Assembly (NCBI GenBank): GCA_950106755.1
Contig: OX467091.1
Coordinates: 21,469,538 to 21,533,537 of the forward strand
Direction of reading: 5' to 3'
Origin: Climacium dendroides
Lineage: Eukaryota > Streptophyta > Bryopsida > Hypnales > Climaciaceae
Length of the DNA: 64,000 bases
Each line of letters starts with the position of its first letter. Within the stretch, counting starts at the first letter, position 1. Of the stretch, positions 10,259-26,549 are shown one piece after another. The notes beneath the pieces were generated by a model, which was not told where the DNA came from, searched no databases, and saw nothing but the letters and a program-made list of their open reading frames with translations. The position numbers and the translations under genes are program-made.

Positions 10259-11937
10259 GCCCCGGATTTGAGGAACCTCATTTCTTTGGAAGTCATTTCT
10301 TTTCGTAAGAATGTCTCTATAGCAACCATTCACGGCTTGAGCTCAAGGCACACCAACTTGCAATTCTTGGATTTGAGCTCTTGCGAGTCATTGCAAAGTT
10401 GTCAAGGTGTGGGTGAGTTGGTTGCGTTACAAGAACTTCGTCTTAGTTGGTGCTCCAAGCTAAAAGACGTGTCCAACTTACAAAAGCTAAAACGACTGCG
10501 GAAGTTGAATGTGAATTGGTGTTGTTTACTACAAGCCTTGCTGGGTTTGGGTGACCTTGTCAGTTTGGTGGAGCTACGTGCTATAGGTTGCTCTAATCTT
10601 GCGAAGTTGTCAAATATGCACAAGCTTATAAACTTGAGGATATTGGACCTTCGGCTTTGTCGTCTCATCAAATCATTGCCAGGTTTAGATGAGTTGGTTT
10701 GTTTGCAATCCCTAGAGACACGGGGTTGCCAAAATCTCACCCAATTGCCAGATATGTACAAGCTCACAAATCTAGAAACTTTGGAGTTGGAAACAGAGAC
10801 CCCTTTACAATCTTTGGCTGGATGGGGCAACTTGCTTTTGCTTCAGAGTTTGGCAGTTGGAATTGATGAATTGCATGATGGGGTCGACTTCTCCAATCTT
10901 ACAAAGTTGGAAAAGCTCTACATTTCTGGGTGGCAAGGTCCAGGGATTTCAAATTTGGCAGAGTTAGTATTGTTGGAATCTGTCATTGTGGAAAAATGCA
11001 AAGGCATGTATGTATTGTCTAATCTCAAGAGGTTATCAAGGCTACGCTATTTGAAATTCCGGGAGTGCGAGTTTGAGGATTTATCTGGTTTGTGCAACTT
11101 GGTTAGTTTGGTGGAGTTGGAGATCACAAATTGTAACAAGTTGAAGGTGTTATCTGATCTACGAGTGCTTGCTAGATTAGAAAAGCTGGTGATCATAGGA
11201 TGTGCTTTGTTGACAGTTCTCCATGGCATCCTTGGATTACAAAACTTGAAATCATTGTGGGTGATGGGCAATCCGAATCTCTGTGAAAACCTCGGACCAA
11301 ACCTTGATCAATTGGCAGGTCTCTATGATTTGCACGTGTTAGAGTGTGCAGATTTGCAATGGTTGGCCACTTGTTCACAGTTGCGCAATTTGGAGTGCAA
11401 TAGGTGTTCCATGGAGGAGCTCCCAGACTTGGCTAACTTTCCAGAATTATCTAGCTTGAACTTGCAAGGTTGTGCGAACTTAATGAGCTTGACTTGCTCG
11501 GTGCCCTTGTGTTCCAATTTTGATGAATTGGACATTGATGGGTGCAAAAAGTTGAAAGCTCTTCCAAATTTGTCAAATTTACGAAAGATGAAAAGGCTAC
11601 ATGTGGCCAATAGTGGAGTGGTATTGAGTGCCCAAGTCATTGAAGACATGAAAGCACGTTGGCCTTATCTGTATTTGGTCGCCAATGAAACTTCATCTCA
11701 GGCACAAATTCAAAGAAGGTCTCGTGGAATTTGGCATCGAACCATTGGAATGATTGCATCACTTCATTGTGGATGCATAGGGACTTCCTTGACAATTACA
11801 CATCCGAGTTAATGGTGTTTTCATCAAGAGCCTTGAGACTTTCAGGCTTTTATCAACCCTTCTAAGGCCATTGTGTGGTTGCATTGAATGATGCTCCAAT
11901 CAAGTGGTGGTTCTATGAAATTGAATAGTATCAATAC

Positions 11938-12763
11938 TTGTAATTCACATCTTGGAAAGTTGGTTGGAGTTGCAAGATGCTTTTTTGCACATGCTTACTA
12001 GTAGGGTTGATGTTGAAACCTCATACGAGAATAGTACCAATAGTTTGCATTCTAAAGTGTTAGTGATAAAGGAAGTAATACTACAATAGAGCTACAAACC
12101 TTTTTTCCAATGGAAGCTAGGGAGAGGTGTGACATACAAGGCTCCATCTTTTTGCAATGTAATTGGATTCTTTGTTGGAAGTGGAATAATGGAAAGAGTT
12201 GCAATATTCCTCATTGATTCTAATAGAGTGAGTGACAATAGAAGGAGCTTGAGTTTGTTGAACTCCACAAGGTAGTAATGTTCAAGACCTTGTACCCAAA
12301 CCCTTGAATTGTTGAATCCTAAAGCAAAAAGGGATTGATTTTGGTTGAGATTGTAATTCACATCTTGGAAAGTTGGTTGGAGTTGCAAGATGCTTTTTTG
12401 CACATGCTTACTAGTAGGGTTGATGTTGAAACCTCATACGAGAATAGTACCAATAGTTTGCATTCTAAAGTGTTAGTGATAAAGGAAGTAATACTACAAT
12501 AGAGCTACAAACCTTTTTTCCAATGGAAGCTAGGGAGAGGTGTGACATACAAGGCTCCATCTTTTTGCAATGTAATTGGATTCTTTGTTGGAAGTGGAAT
12601 AATGGAAAGAGTTGCAATATTCCTCATTGATTCTAATAGAGTGAGTGACAATAGAAGGAGCTTGAGTTTGTTGAACTCCACAAGGTAGTAATGTTCAAGA
12701 CCTTGTACCCAAACCCTTGAATTGTTGAATCCTAAAGCAAAAAGGGATTGATTTTGGTTGAGA
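11938..12763. repeat. Perfect 413-bp tandem duplication
   Basis: Two direct copies (11938-12350 and 12351-12763) appear identical by eye over 413 bases. Each carries the same open stretch of about 85 codons on the minus strand, which I do not recognise. Identity suggests a very recent duplication or an assembly artefact. It lies about 130 bases downstream of the TIR-NBS-LRR stop codon, so a copy could overlap that gene's 3' end. Confidence 0.9.
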
Positions 12764-16021
<3,258 letters not shown>

Positions 16022-16030
<9 letters not shown>

Positions 16031-16222
16031 GTAGAATATTTTAATATTTTATTGTTTTAATTCAAATTTCCTTCTCCTTGCAAATTTGTAGTATCTTTGC
16101 CGACTACTTGAAGACTGAAATTTGTGACAACCTTAGGTTGTAGCTACACTCTTCATTCTATTTAATGGTAGTCCTTCAAACATAGGCCACACTAAATAGA
16201 GCTTTCTTATCATCAATTGCAT
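16022..16222. repeat. Dispersed direct repeat (partner at 1755-1965)
   Basis: This copy shares AGTTGTAGAATATTTTAA-type sequence, TGACAACCTTAGGTTGTAGC and CTCCTTCAAACATAGGCCA with the earlier one. It is diverged and non-coding. Confidence 0.6.
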
Positions 16223-17046
16223 CTGAAACCGAAGGCCTTTATGGACCTTCTCAGGCGTTGAAAGGGTTAAGCGGGAGTGAGTATCTGCTCGGTAATCATA
16301 CGACGCAGCCTCTGCAGTGGCCACGAACCCCCAAAGCTTGAAGTAACGAAGCGTGAGTCCGTGCGGGCCAGAGCGGGTTCCCCGAAGGTCACCGGAAGAC
16401 ACGGAAAATCAGGCTTCAGGAAACAACGGCGTCGTCGTTGTCATCTTCCCCGCTTGGCTTGTTCGTAACGTAAGTTACTGTAGCGAAGATGCTCAAGGCG
16501 GAGGAATGCAACCTGGCGCATTCTGCAGGCAGTATCTTAGTTGTAGCCCAGTAACTTGATGGACAGCCCCTAATGAACTCACTTTCCAGCCCTCGATCAG
16601 AAACTCGGTTTGTTCGGTAACTTAAATGTATGAAATCAAAACCCACATTAATTTCAGGAGTGTGGTGCTATTATCCGATCCTGAACACAAATTCATTACA
16701 GTCAAATGAGAACTCATTCAGCTGATTTTGCATCGTGCATGGAATCTGAGTTTCTGCTGGTCATCCTCGATCGGACTCGGTGAATTTATGTCTTTGAAGG
16801 TGGGCCTCACTACTTTTAGTTTGAACGACGAATGCGATCAAGAAATGGAGAATCATTGTGCCATGCATGTTGAACATGCAGCAGATCCGCACTGAGAACT
16901 TCACAACATTAGCGAGCTGGTGAGGCCAAATTGAACTTTCCGGAAACTGAAGTGTTCTGCAGCGCTGCAATCGTAATGAAAACAACTATGTTACGTACGT
17001 CGCCTGAACCTCGTTTAATCTCAGCTGGCACATCATAATGTACTTA
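16223..17046. other. GC-rich island, no convincing gene
   Basis: Composition shifts to roughly balanced GC in this block. Open stretches of 60-90 codons on both strands overlap and lack recognisable domains or splice structure. It is probably gene or element debris. Confidence 0.45.
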
Positions 17047-17175
17047 AGGTATGTTTGCACTTGCCATGGTGTTAAAAGGCATTGTTACTAAGGATCTTAA
17101 GAACAAATTTAGACCTACTTGTGGACTAGATTCACATTCCTAACAACACCTCTAACATCAAGTGCAAACATACCT
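17047..17175. mobile_element. PIF/Harbinger-type miniature element, copy A
   Basis: It starts AGGTATGTTTGCACTTG and ends with the complement (AAGTGCAAACATACCT). TTA lies on both sides (17044-17046 and 17176-17178). A 3-bp TTA/TAA duplication with matching inverted ends is typical of PIF/Harbinger-derived miniature elements. It is 129 bases long and has no coding capacity. A sister copy lies at 39859-39988. Confidence 0.75.
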
Positions 17176-17479
17176 TTAGTACTTTAGTTTTTTTCAAAAT
17201 AATTTGAAAACATAATGCAATGGGTAAGTGCCTTTTCTTCAAGTGCTACCATGGGATTACATAGGGCATGAAGAAACCATAAAAATTAAAGATTTTTTTT
17301 TTCAAATTCTATTCCTACTTCTCAATTACGTCTTGCAACTTAGAATTGGGATTGTTGTATTTTGAAAGTATGTTGAGGCAAATTGATTCAAGTATCAACT
17401 TTGTGGATCATATGGATCTTTAGGAATTGTAAGGCATTCAATCAGTACAACTATCCTTTGGATTTCTCTCAAACTACTC

Positions 17480-17763
17480 TCTAGGAAACCCTATTACACT
17501 CTAGTGGTGTGGTGCAAATGAAGGCACAATTAGCAATTCATCATCATCCCCAACAAGTAGATGCTATCTGTAGGAAGTTTGACAATGTTTGGCTTCATTC
17601 TCCTATTCTCACTCATAGGAACGGAGATCACATTACTTGGACCAAGAATCCCCCTCTTAGCTTATTTTTATAGTTTGTTACTCTAGCCTTTTGGCTTGAG
17701 TTTTTATTGTATGGTGACTTCTTTTTTTTAATGCAATAGTTTTTCCATTTGTTCAAAAAAAAA
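17480..17763 (+). mobile_element. Possible truncated retroposon 3' end with A-rich tail
   Basis: A patch with protein-like reading (NVWLHSPILTHRNGDHI) ends in TTTGTTCAAAAAAAAA at about 17752-17764. This would fit the 3' end of a dead LINE-type element. No reverse transcriptase motif is visible, so the call rests only on the A-tail and an interrupted open frame. Confidence 0.25.
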
Positions 17764-19942
17764 GATTCAAGTTAAATACATTGTAATGTCAAATCTTGTG
17801 ACAAACAAATGTGTGAAAACTAGTATACATATTGATTACCTAACAAGATTTTCAATATGATAAAATTAGAAAATCGAAGTTTGTAGTGAAAAAAATTTAC
17901 AAAAGTCATTTGAAATTCTAAAATTCTTGGATAAGGTCAATACTTTTTTTTGTGAATTTGAATGCAATTATCTTTCAATTTGTATTATCAAACTTCATAA
18001 AAAATTTATCACATTTGCGACCACATTCTCTCATATAAGTTTAGTACTAGAGTCTTTGGTCAAATTTTTTTAAAAAGAATCCACTACAGTTTTTTTCATA
18101 AACACAATGGAATGGAAAGGACAATTATGAGTGGTTTTCATAGCAAAAAATGCCTCAAGACTTTAAAGGTTAAAGAAAAAATCATGAATCACCTTTGAGG
18201 ACCCTAGAGCCAAAGATAAGCAATTTGAAGATAGAATGTAACTATAGGGTCTTGTAATTCACATTGAGAGTAACTCGAAAAATTTCATATTATTTAATTG
18301 TATAGTTTAGTAGATATTTACTTGAGAAGTACATTTGATGAATAGAAACTCATCCTATAGGATAAGAAATGAATAGTAACTTGTCCAGTATGACAACCAT
18401 GACATTATGATCATTTTGCAATTTTTGGTGGAGCTTGCAATGTATGGTGGTTACTAAAATGAAAATAGTGTTTGTAAGAAAAACAAGAATGGATACTTTT
18501 ATCTTCTTAAAATCCACAAGGTAGAGTTTAACTTGGAATTTGATGAAATTACCGCCATTGGATTCATACATAGTCTATTTTTTAGAAATAATATATATGG
18601 TCACTTCGGTCATTATGGATTAAAGTAGTTATACACTTCACTATTTCATCCTTTCCCTTCTATCAAATAGGCATTACTTGAAATATTTCCAATATATCCT
18701 TAAATCATTTATTTTTAATGGCTCCTACTTTACAAATGGCACTTCTTGGTTGTAAAATAACAAGATATTAGTACATAGTTTCTCAAGGTACTTCAAACAT
18801 GCACCTATTGATTGAAGTTTCTTCCAATCTTGATTTTGAAGATTCATAAAAAAACAAAGACGTTCTCCAAAAAATTTATTTTTTAACTTGAATATTAGTG
18901 ATCAATTTCTACTTTTATTAATAACAATTTGTTCAATCACCATTGTAGCAAATTTCTTGCCAAACCAACAAAAAGTAATCTTTTGGATTTTCAATTAGAA
19001 AGAAAAGATGAAGACTCAAGAGATAAAAACTTAGATCAATTTTTGACACCAACACTTATTACACAAGTTCAAGGCAAGATTCACACACAACACAAACTAA
19101 GGTTAGAAATTAGATTTTGTCACATAGATAAATCTACATTTATTGCACTTGATTGGACTACACATTGAGACATAAGTTGAATCCACATTTATTGCATGTT
19201 TGATTCAACACTCAACTACCAAAATTGAATTTCCGCACCAAATTTTTAGAGGTTCACATAAACCTCTCACCATTCACAAGATGACATATGGCATTTTTTC
19301 ACAAAATGATTTAATTCATATCAAATCTAACCTTCATGAAGGCATTACAAGTAATTATTGAGTGACCAAGGCATTTATGTTGTTGTCCAAATAATTGCAA
19401 GTCATTGTTTTTATTATGCTATTGAAAGTCTTGTCCTCCTTAATGACTTTGAAAACATAGCAACCTCTCATCCGTAAAAGTTCCACTCCATCCACACACC
19501 CAAAAAGTGAATATGCCTTGGTCAACCTTCATAGTAAATTTCAAAATAACTACTTTTGACATTCGATTTAAGCTAAGAAAATGAACCTAAACAAGTTTTG
19601 TTTCCTACTCCATTAATAAAATTACCATAAGCCCCTTTGTTCATATACAATTCAAAAAACTAATTCAGATAGAGGCCCAAAATGTGATGAACTCTAACAT
19701 GTGCTTGCATACAAGCATGTTGACCTTCCTCTGGTGAGTCAAGGTGTCCTTCGGCAACAATTTGAGAAGGACTTGGAGAAGAGGGATGAAATCTTACAAT
19801 GGTAGGTTTGAAGCGACGATAGAAAATAGAATTCAATGGCAAATTAAATAAACAAATGTCTTTTGGAGAAGGCTCTGCTTAAACCCTAAATGCCTAAGGT
19901 TTGGTTTGAGCTTCTTGGAATTTGCTCTAAATTGAACAAAAA
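17764..19942. other. AT-rich intergenic region, no gene seen
   Basis: The sequence has nothing domain-like. The part at 19220-19340 (CAAGATGACATATGGCAT) is a diverged relative of 49905-50040. A block at 19880-19945 (AACCCTAAATGCCTAAGG) resembles the left end of the TTAA-flanked element at 29941. Confidence 0.5.
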
Positions 19943-21208
19943 GTTACTCCGTCCATCCCAAAATGATCTTCTTGTTGGCATGAATTTTTTGTCCCAAAAT
20001 GATCTCAGAGTGGCATGGAAGAAGGGCCCGCTTCATACCTTCGGAGAAATTGCATTTGTACACTATCCACACGAAATGGGGGAAGCTTCATCTGCTTGAA
20101 TTGGACTGATTTGGTTGTAATTTTTTCTTCCTTCTTAATTTACACATTACTTTTAATAATAATAGTAATAATAAAATTTTAAAATGTAGAGTCACAGTCC
20201 CCATTGGGCCATTATATTACACGCAAGACTGTGCAACATGCTTGCTACTGTACACAATTTTACAAATCTGCATTGTTCACAACTAAAATCTCCATATTAT
20301 ATGTAGTAGCGTAACCTGTCTTTTTGAGTGGATAGTTAGGCAATTCACCCCACCTCCCCACCCAAATTAAATATATATTTTTTAATTTTCCAATCCATCC
20401 CTCAACCCAAATTAAATATTTTTTTTTAATTCCCCAAACCCCAACCCCAACCAAATCAAAACCAAAACCAAAACTCACCCAAAAACCACATCCCTAATTT
20501 GTAATTTGAGATTGATATGGGGTAATACAATTGATATGGGATTTTAGTGTGTACATGTGTACGTATTCTGTACTCATATCCATACTTATATCATATATTT
20601 TGTATTTGTATCCATACTATATATTTGTATCCATACTCTATATTTGTATATGAATTCATATCCATCTTTCTATATATGTACCATACCCGCCTTCTATATA
20701 AGTATCTACATCTATATTCTAAATTCGTATTTGTATTTGTTTTCATATATATGTATTCGTACCCCAAATCAACAACTTGGAGATTGGTTTTATTTTTTTT
20801 CCTATGAGAAGATCTACGGTCTAAAATTTTTTTAAATAAAAAATGAGAGGGGGGACAAGGAGAAGGGGTGTGCATCTTTTCACCAAATAGTAGTACTGTA
20901 CAAAGCTAAAGTTGTGTCTACCAAAGTGGAACAACAATTCATTGCAGGAAGAGAGGAGAACGAACATATAGCACAGGAAATGAAAAAATGATTGGCTAGT
21001 GGTGCTCCATTCAAAAGGTCCCAAAATCTCAATTTTCAAAATGCCATAGTTACATTTCAAAATATTATTCAAAGCTAAAATTTTTAGTACAATAGGAATG
21101 CATCGATCTCGACTTCTAACTCAAAACAGATTTTTTTAAATGTCATTTTCAACAATAATCCTAAACATTTTGTCTAACAAGATCATTATAGGACGAAAAG
21201 AGTATTAT
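19943..21208. mobile_element. Decayed repeat with Stowaway-like ends
   Basis: The left end reads ACTCCGTCCATCCCAAAATG. The right end near 21181-21208 reads AAGATCATTATAGGACG.. AGAGTATT, roughly its complement. A shorter relative at 53935-54445 shares both the CCCAAAATGATCTTCTTGTT start and the TTTTGTC(T/C)AACAA.. end. Plant Stowaway elements have CTCCGTCC-type ends. Boundaries and the target duplication cannot be fixed here. The interior includes a degenerate TATTTGTATCCATAC array (about 20560-20765). Confidence 0.35.
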
Positions 21209-21680
21209 TTTGATAAATTGTATCAATTTTTAAAAAATTGTAACCGTACAAATTCAAAATAGACATGTTAGAGGTCACATAGGAAAAAAAAATCCAACAA
21301 TATTACTTCTAAATTGAAAGATTATAATGTTTGATTGTGAAGGTGTTAAAACTATGAAAATCTTTCAGCTCTCTTTTTGCATGTCAAATCTAAAAAATTG
21401 GTCACCAAAAAAATATGAGGTTGAAGGACCTAATATGAATAACCCCAATCAATTTATAACTTCTCAAAATCTACTTTACAATTTTTTTAAATGAATTTCT
21501 AATGTGATCTAGATCTAGTGTATTTGAGGGTCATTTTCAAGAGCCCTCAACATTGCAAAAAGATCAAGATTACAATGGACACCCCTTGCACAAAATCATG
21601 AATAGAAAATAGACTTCAAAAAGAATCTGTCAAAAATATAAACTACTAAAAATAGCAAACGAGTTAGGTTTTATTGAGCT
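21209..21680. repeat. Dispersed repeat related to the 29941-30568 element
   Basis: Long tracts match the interior of 29941-30568 in the same orientation, for example TTGTAACCGTACAAATT, CTCTCTTTTTGCATGTCAAA and AACTACTAAAAATAGCAA. A third copy lies at about 58055-58400 and an inverted one at about 28610-28920. No ends are preserved here. Confidence 0.7.
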
Positions 21681-22069
21681 TAACAGTTTTGTCGGTGATT
21701 CTTCACTTGTTCTTGAATCTTGAGCTCCCCAGCAGTGCTTGATGGCATCAATGAACGTCTTCACAAGCGCTGGAATATGCTTAGAGCATCGCCACCAGTT
21801 CCACTCTAAAGGATCACTGTACCAAGAATTGACGAGGCTTTTGGAATTCCGTGACATGTGGTTGTACCGTGACCATCCCTCGACCCCCACCAACAACCCG
21901 TTGAAATTAGATTGAACCCCTTTATTCAAATGCCACCGAGGCATCAAGTCATACAATTGAAATGCCACTGTGGAGCTCCTTGATGTCAACAATTGAAAGT
22001 TGTCTTTTGAAGTGAAGGAAACAAAGTTTTTTGACAGGGAAGCTAAATGGTCGATGTTTTATTTATTTA

Positions 22070-22668
22070 AGCTATCTTTTTACTTTGAGTGGAGTATGAG
22101 TTTTGAATTAATTTAGGGCACATAAATAAATAGAAACTATTTACTTTGAGTTGAGTATAAATTTTGGATTATTTTTAGAAATATAGATAAATAAAAACTA
22201 TTCATTTTGAGTTGACTATGAGTTTTGAATTATTTTTAGATACATAGATAAATAAAAAATATTTATTTTGAATTGCCTATGAGTTTTGGATTATTTTTAG
22301 ATACATAGATAAATAAAAAATATTTATTTTGAATTGCCTATGAGTTTTGGATTATTTTTAGATACATAGATAAATAAAAACTATTTATTTTGAATTGACT
22401 ATGAGTTTTGGATTATTTTTAGATATATAAATAAATAAAAACTATTTAGTTTTTGTTGAGTATGAGTTTTGGATTATTTTTGGATACATAGATAATAAGA
22501 AGCTATTTACTTTGAATTGACTATGAGTTTTGGATTATTTTTAGACACATAGATAAATAAAATTTATTTATTTTGAGTTGACTATGAGTTTTGGATTATT
22601 TTTAGACATATAGATAAAATAAAAACTATTTACTTTGAATTGAGTATGAGTTTTGAATTATTTTGGGG
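22070..22668. repeat. Minisatellite, 61-bp unit, about 10 copies
   Basis: The unit contains TATGAGTTTTGGATTATTTT then ACATAGATAAATAAAA. Positions of CTATGAG at 22277 and 22338 give the 61-bp period. Units in the middle are nearly identical and the outer ones are more diverged. It is non-coding. The 390 bases before it (21681-22069) contain no recognised feature. Confidence 0.92.
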
Positions 22669-24366
22669 GCCCTTTCAATATAAAATTAGGAGATAAAAAT
22701 AAAACTTTACCTTTTGCATTACATATATCTTTTCTCTCTCTCTCCCTCTTATTTCATTTTCTTTTTGTTTACCTTCAAGACTATGAGGAGTGTGCATTGT
22801 TGAAGAATTGCTTCCAAAGCGTCCCCTCATGTACTTGAAGGTCATACATAAGAAAAAACATGCTGAACAAAAGAGAACAATACAGTTGTTTCTTCTTAGT
22901 TTCCCCAAAGCTTGTCTTTTTCTTCACACATCCCCTACTGTCCTCTATGGCTTCCACGTTAGCATCATAAAGGCTACAGTCTTCATTGACCAAGATAGAG
23001 TGAGTTGTAAAACTACCCGCTACAAAGGCCCCCCCTTGCCGTGCAAAAGTATATCTGATGGGATGGACGCTAGATTTTTTAACGTTTTGAGGTGTTGGTG
23101 GGGAGACATTTTCCGCCATAAAGTCACGGCAAGCAAGAATTGCCGTTACCGAGACCACTGGTGGCGATGCTCTTAACGCCAACCACAAGCCCCAACTCTC
23201 CAACCCGCGAAATTGATTGACATAGTCCCTGTTAGGGCTCTGATATAAATAGAAATCACCTTCTCAAAATCTGAGTTTAAAAATGAACTATCAAACTGAA
23301 TTTCCGAAATTCTAGAGTGTAGTCAAATCCTTATTGTGAAGCCAAAATCTCTTCTGCACCCTCAGCTCCAGAAGCAATTACACATTCATTTCAAAGGAAT
23401 CTCACGAAACTTGGGCAAAACTTGATATTAGGGGATAACCCTTTCGAGACTCATAACCCGGCCTGGGCTTGCTCCGCTTCCTCTATTGACAGCATTCACT
23501 CAGACTGCTTGTTTACTCTTGAGCTCCTCATGAAAAGCACCTATAGATTCTGTTTATGTAAGATTCGATTCGCGGAGTCTCTGCCTCGATGAAGCTCTGG
23601 CACTAATAAATCTCCAAGAGTAACAGAGATGCCCCAAACCCACTTCGATATTGTATGCATATCAAAGAGGGTTTGAGGCATCTCTGTTACTCTTTGATAT
23701 TGTATGCATATAACCATTCCGAGGAAACCTGCTTTATATAGAGCGAACTTAGAAAGTGTTACTAAACGGAAATGGCCCATACCGTAACTCTGAAACCAGC
23801 ATCGAAACCGCCAATTTCAAAACTGAAAGTGACCGAGACTTTCAATGACATTAGAGCCTGAAAACATCGATTCCCGATGTGTGGCCTCAATTAGAGTCAA
23901 TGGAACCAGTTCATTTTCATTTCTGAATTACAGCCTGATGCCCTAATATCGGGAAGCCTACCTATCGAGCGTACTTTGTGGATGTCTGAAGGTTAACCAA
24001 ATGAAGCCAAGAGTCTATAAACAACAAGAAGGTTAATTCCGATGTTGCACCTAATGATGCACCGGTAGCACCGAGTCAAACATAAACCCATTTGACGACG
24101 GTCTTCACCAGATCAGTAGGAAGAAACGAAGCAGGATGGTAACAACAAAGAGTACAACCTCCCTAAGTCATAAAATCATCCACCTCTTATACTAAATAAC
24201 TACGGGATACGACAATAGACGAAGAACGAAGGGACAAACTGAAAGCTCAAGGTAACAAAACTGCGAAGAGACAACAATCCAAGTCAGAGGAAGCCAAATC
24301 TCAAAAAAAAATGGGTGGTGTTATGAAACACCATGAAAAAAGGCAAAGCCAACGAATCCAGAAACC
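22669..24366. other. Intergenic, GC-neutral, downstream of histone H3
   Basis: Open stretches (for example 22781-23203 minus and 22790-23176 plus) overlap each other and match no family I know. A short hairpin at 23616-23694 is listed separately. The H3 3' untranslated region should occupy the end nearest 24366. Confidence 0.4.
23616..23694. other. 79-nt near-perfect hairpin
   Basis: The arms 23616-23651 and 23659-23694 pair over 36 positions with three mismatches around a 7-base loop. The left arm begins AAGAGTAACAGAGATGCC. The loop-side sequence ATATTGTATGCATAT is repeated directly after the hairpin (about 23696-23711). Size and stem quality fit a young plant small-RNA precursor, but also a simple inverted duplication. 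Neither strand choice nor expression can be judged. Confidence 0.6.
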
Positions 24367-25615
<1,249 letters not shown>

Positions 25616-25890
25616 AGTATTGAAGGTACTTATAACATAAGTACACTATAACCATAGAAGATACTTGTAACATAGGTACCTATAATATAAACATCCTATA
25701 ACCATAAAAGATGCTTATAACATAGACACCTCCATTATAAACATCTTATAACTACAGAAGGTGCTTATAATATAGGTACCTATAATACAAACATCTTATA
25801 ACCATAGAAGGTGCTTGTAACATAAACACCTATACTATAAATATCCTATAACCATAGAAGGTGCTTATAACATAAGTACTTATAATATAA
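25616..25890. repeat. Tandem array, 50-bp unit, about 5.5 copies
   Basis: The unit contains CTATAACCATAGAAGGTGCT then TATAACATAGGTACCTATAA. Copies of TATAACCA recur about every 50 bases from 25647 to 25847. It is moderately diverged and non-coding. From 25891 to 26549 there is AT-rich DNA with one unrecognised open stretch (26244-26543, plus strand). Confidence 0.85.
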
Positions 25891-26549
25891 GAATTTAGGC
25901 TCCTAAGTTTATGGACTCAAGATCCTAAGCTCATATACTAACAACCATGCACCCTCATATTCATTTGCAACAAAATTAACATATATTTCTTACAATTTGG
26001 CCCTTTCACACATATTCATAATTGTAAAATAGCTTAATCATTTGATTGACAATTGTCTTTTATTTTTCCAAAAATAACTAAATCCAAAATACTTAATGTT
26101 TCCAATATGTGCTGTTTTGGAGCAATAATTTTCTCAAAAACTAAACAAGTTTTAAAAGAAACAAACATAATACAAAAGTTGTATTACTCACATGAAATTA
26201 AACATCAATTGTAAGGAAAAATTATGTCAATAATATAGATAATTTGTCATATTTAAAGAATTTAAAAGATGAATTTGAAAGGAGATTTAAGAAAGGATTG
26301 GACATTGCTCTCTGGGCAACTCTAAATGATAAACTAATCATTGTGGCAATGACATGTGGCAAGCTACAAAATAAAAAGGCACAAAAAGGATTTAATCATG
26401 AATTGACCTTTACATTTGTATCAATTATAAATGATTTACCAATAGTTGTGACAACAACACATGACATATTAGTGTGTAACATTGATGCCAAGTATTGCTT
26501 CTTTAAAATAGACTCTAATCACATTCATATTACTTTCATATAACATTAA

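Larger units (their letters stand above)
7426..11812 (+). pseudogene. TIR-NBS-LRR immune receptor gene, interrupted by two in-frame stops
   Basis: The family comprises intracellular immune receptors that sense pathogen effectors. The TIR domain cleaves NAD+ and the NB-ARC acts as a nucleotide switch. My exon model is 7426-7469 (uncertain), 7637-8216, 8385-8636, 8797-9447 and 9719-11812, all with GT..AG introns of 160-271 bases and matching phase. Motifs run in order: TIR (KVFLSHSGAQKGF, with the catalytic-type Glu in KWPMLELV), P-loop GVGGIGKTT, kinase-2 FLTIDNV (the family's second Asp is Asn here), RNBS-B GSVVLVTVRS, GLPL-like YHPLALRVLG, and MHD in RIGMHDLWREFA. About 20 leucine-rich repeats follow. 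Read through, it would encode 1206 residues. TAA at 8878-8880 (codon 320) and TGA at 10256-10258 (codon 689) break it. Everything else is open, so it is a recent pseudogene, a defective allele, or carries assembly errors. The truncated product would be TIR plus P-loop only. The sequence resembles moss and liverwort receptors. Confidence 0.85.

Noticed and set aside
26244..26543. 99-codon open frame on the plus strand
   Set aside because: The translation looks protein-like but matches nothing I know, and the apparent start is not ATG. Not enough to call a gene.
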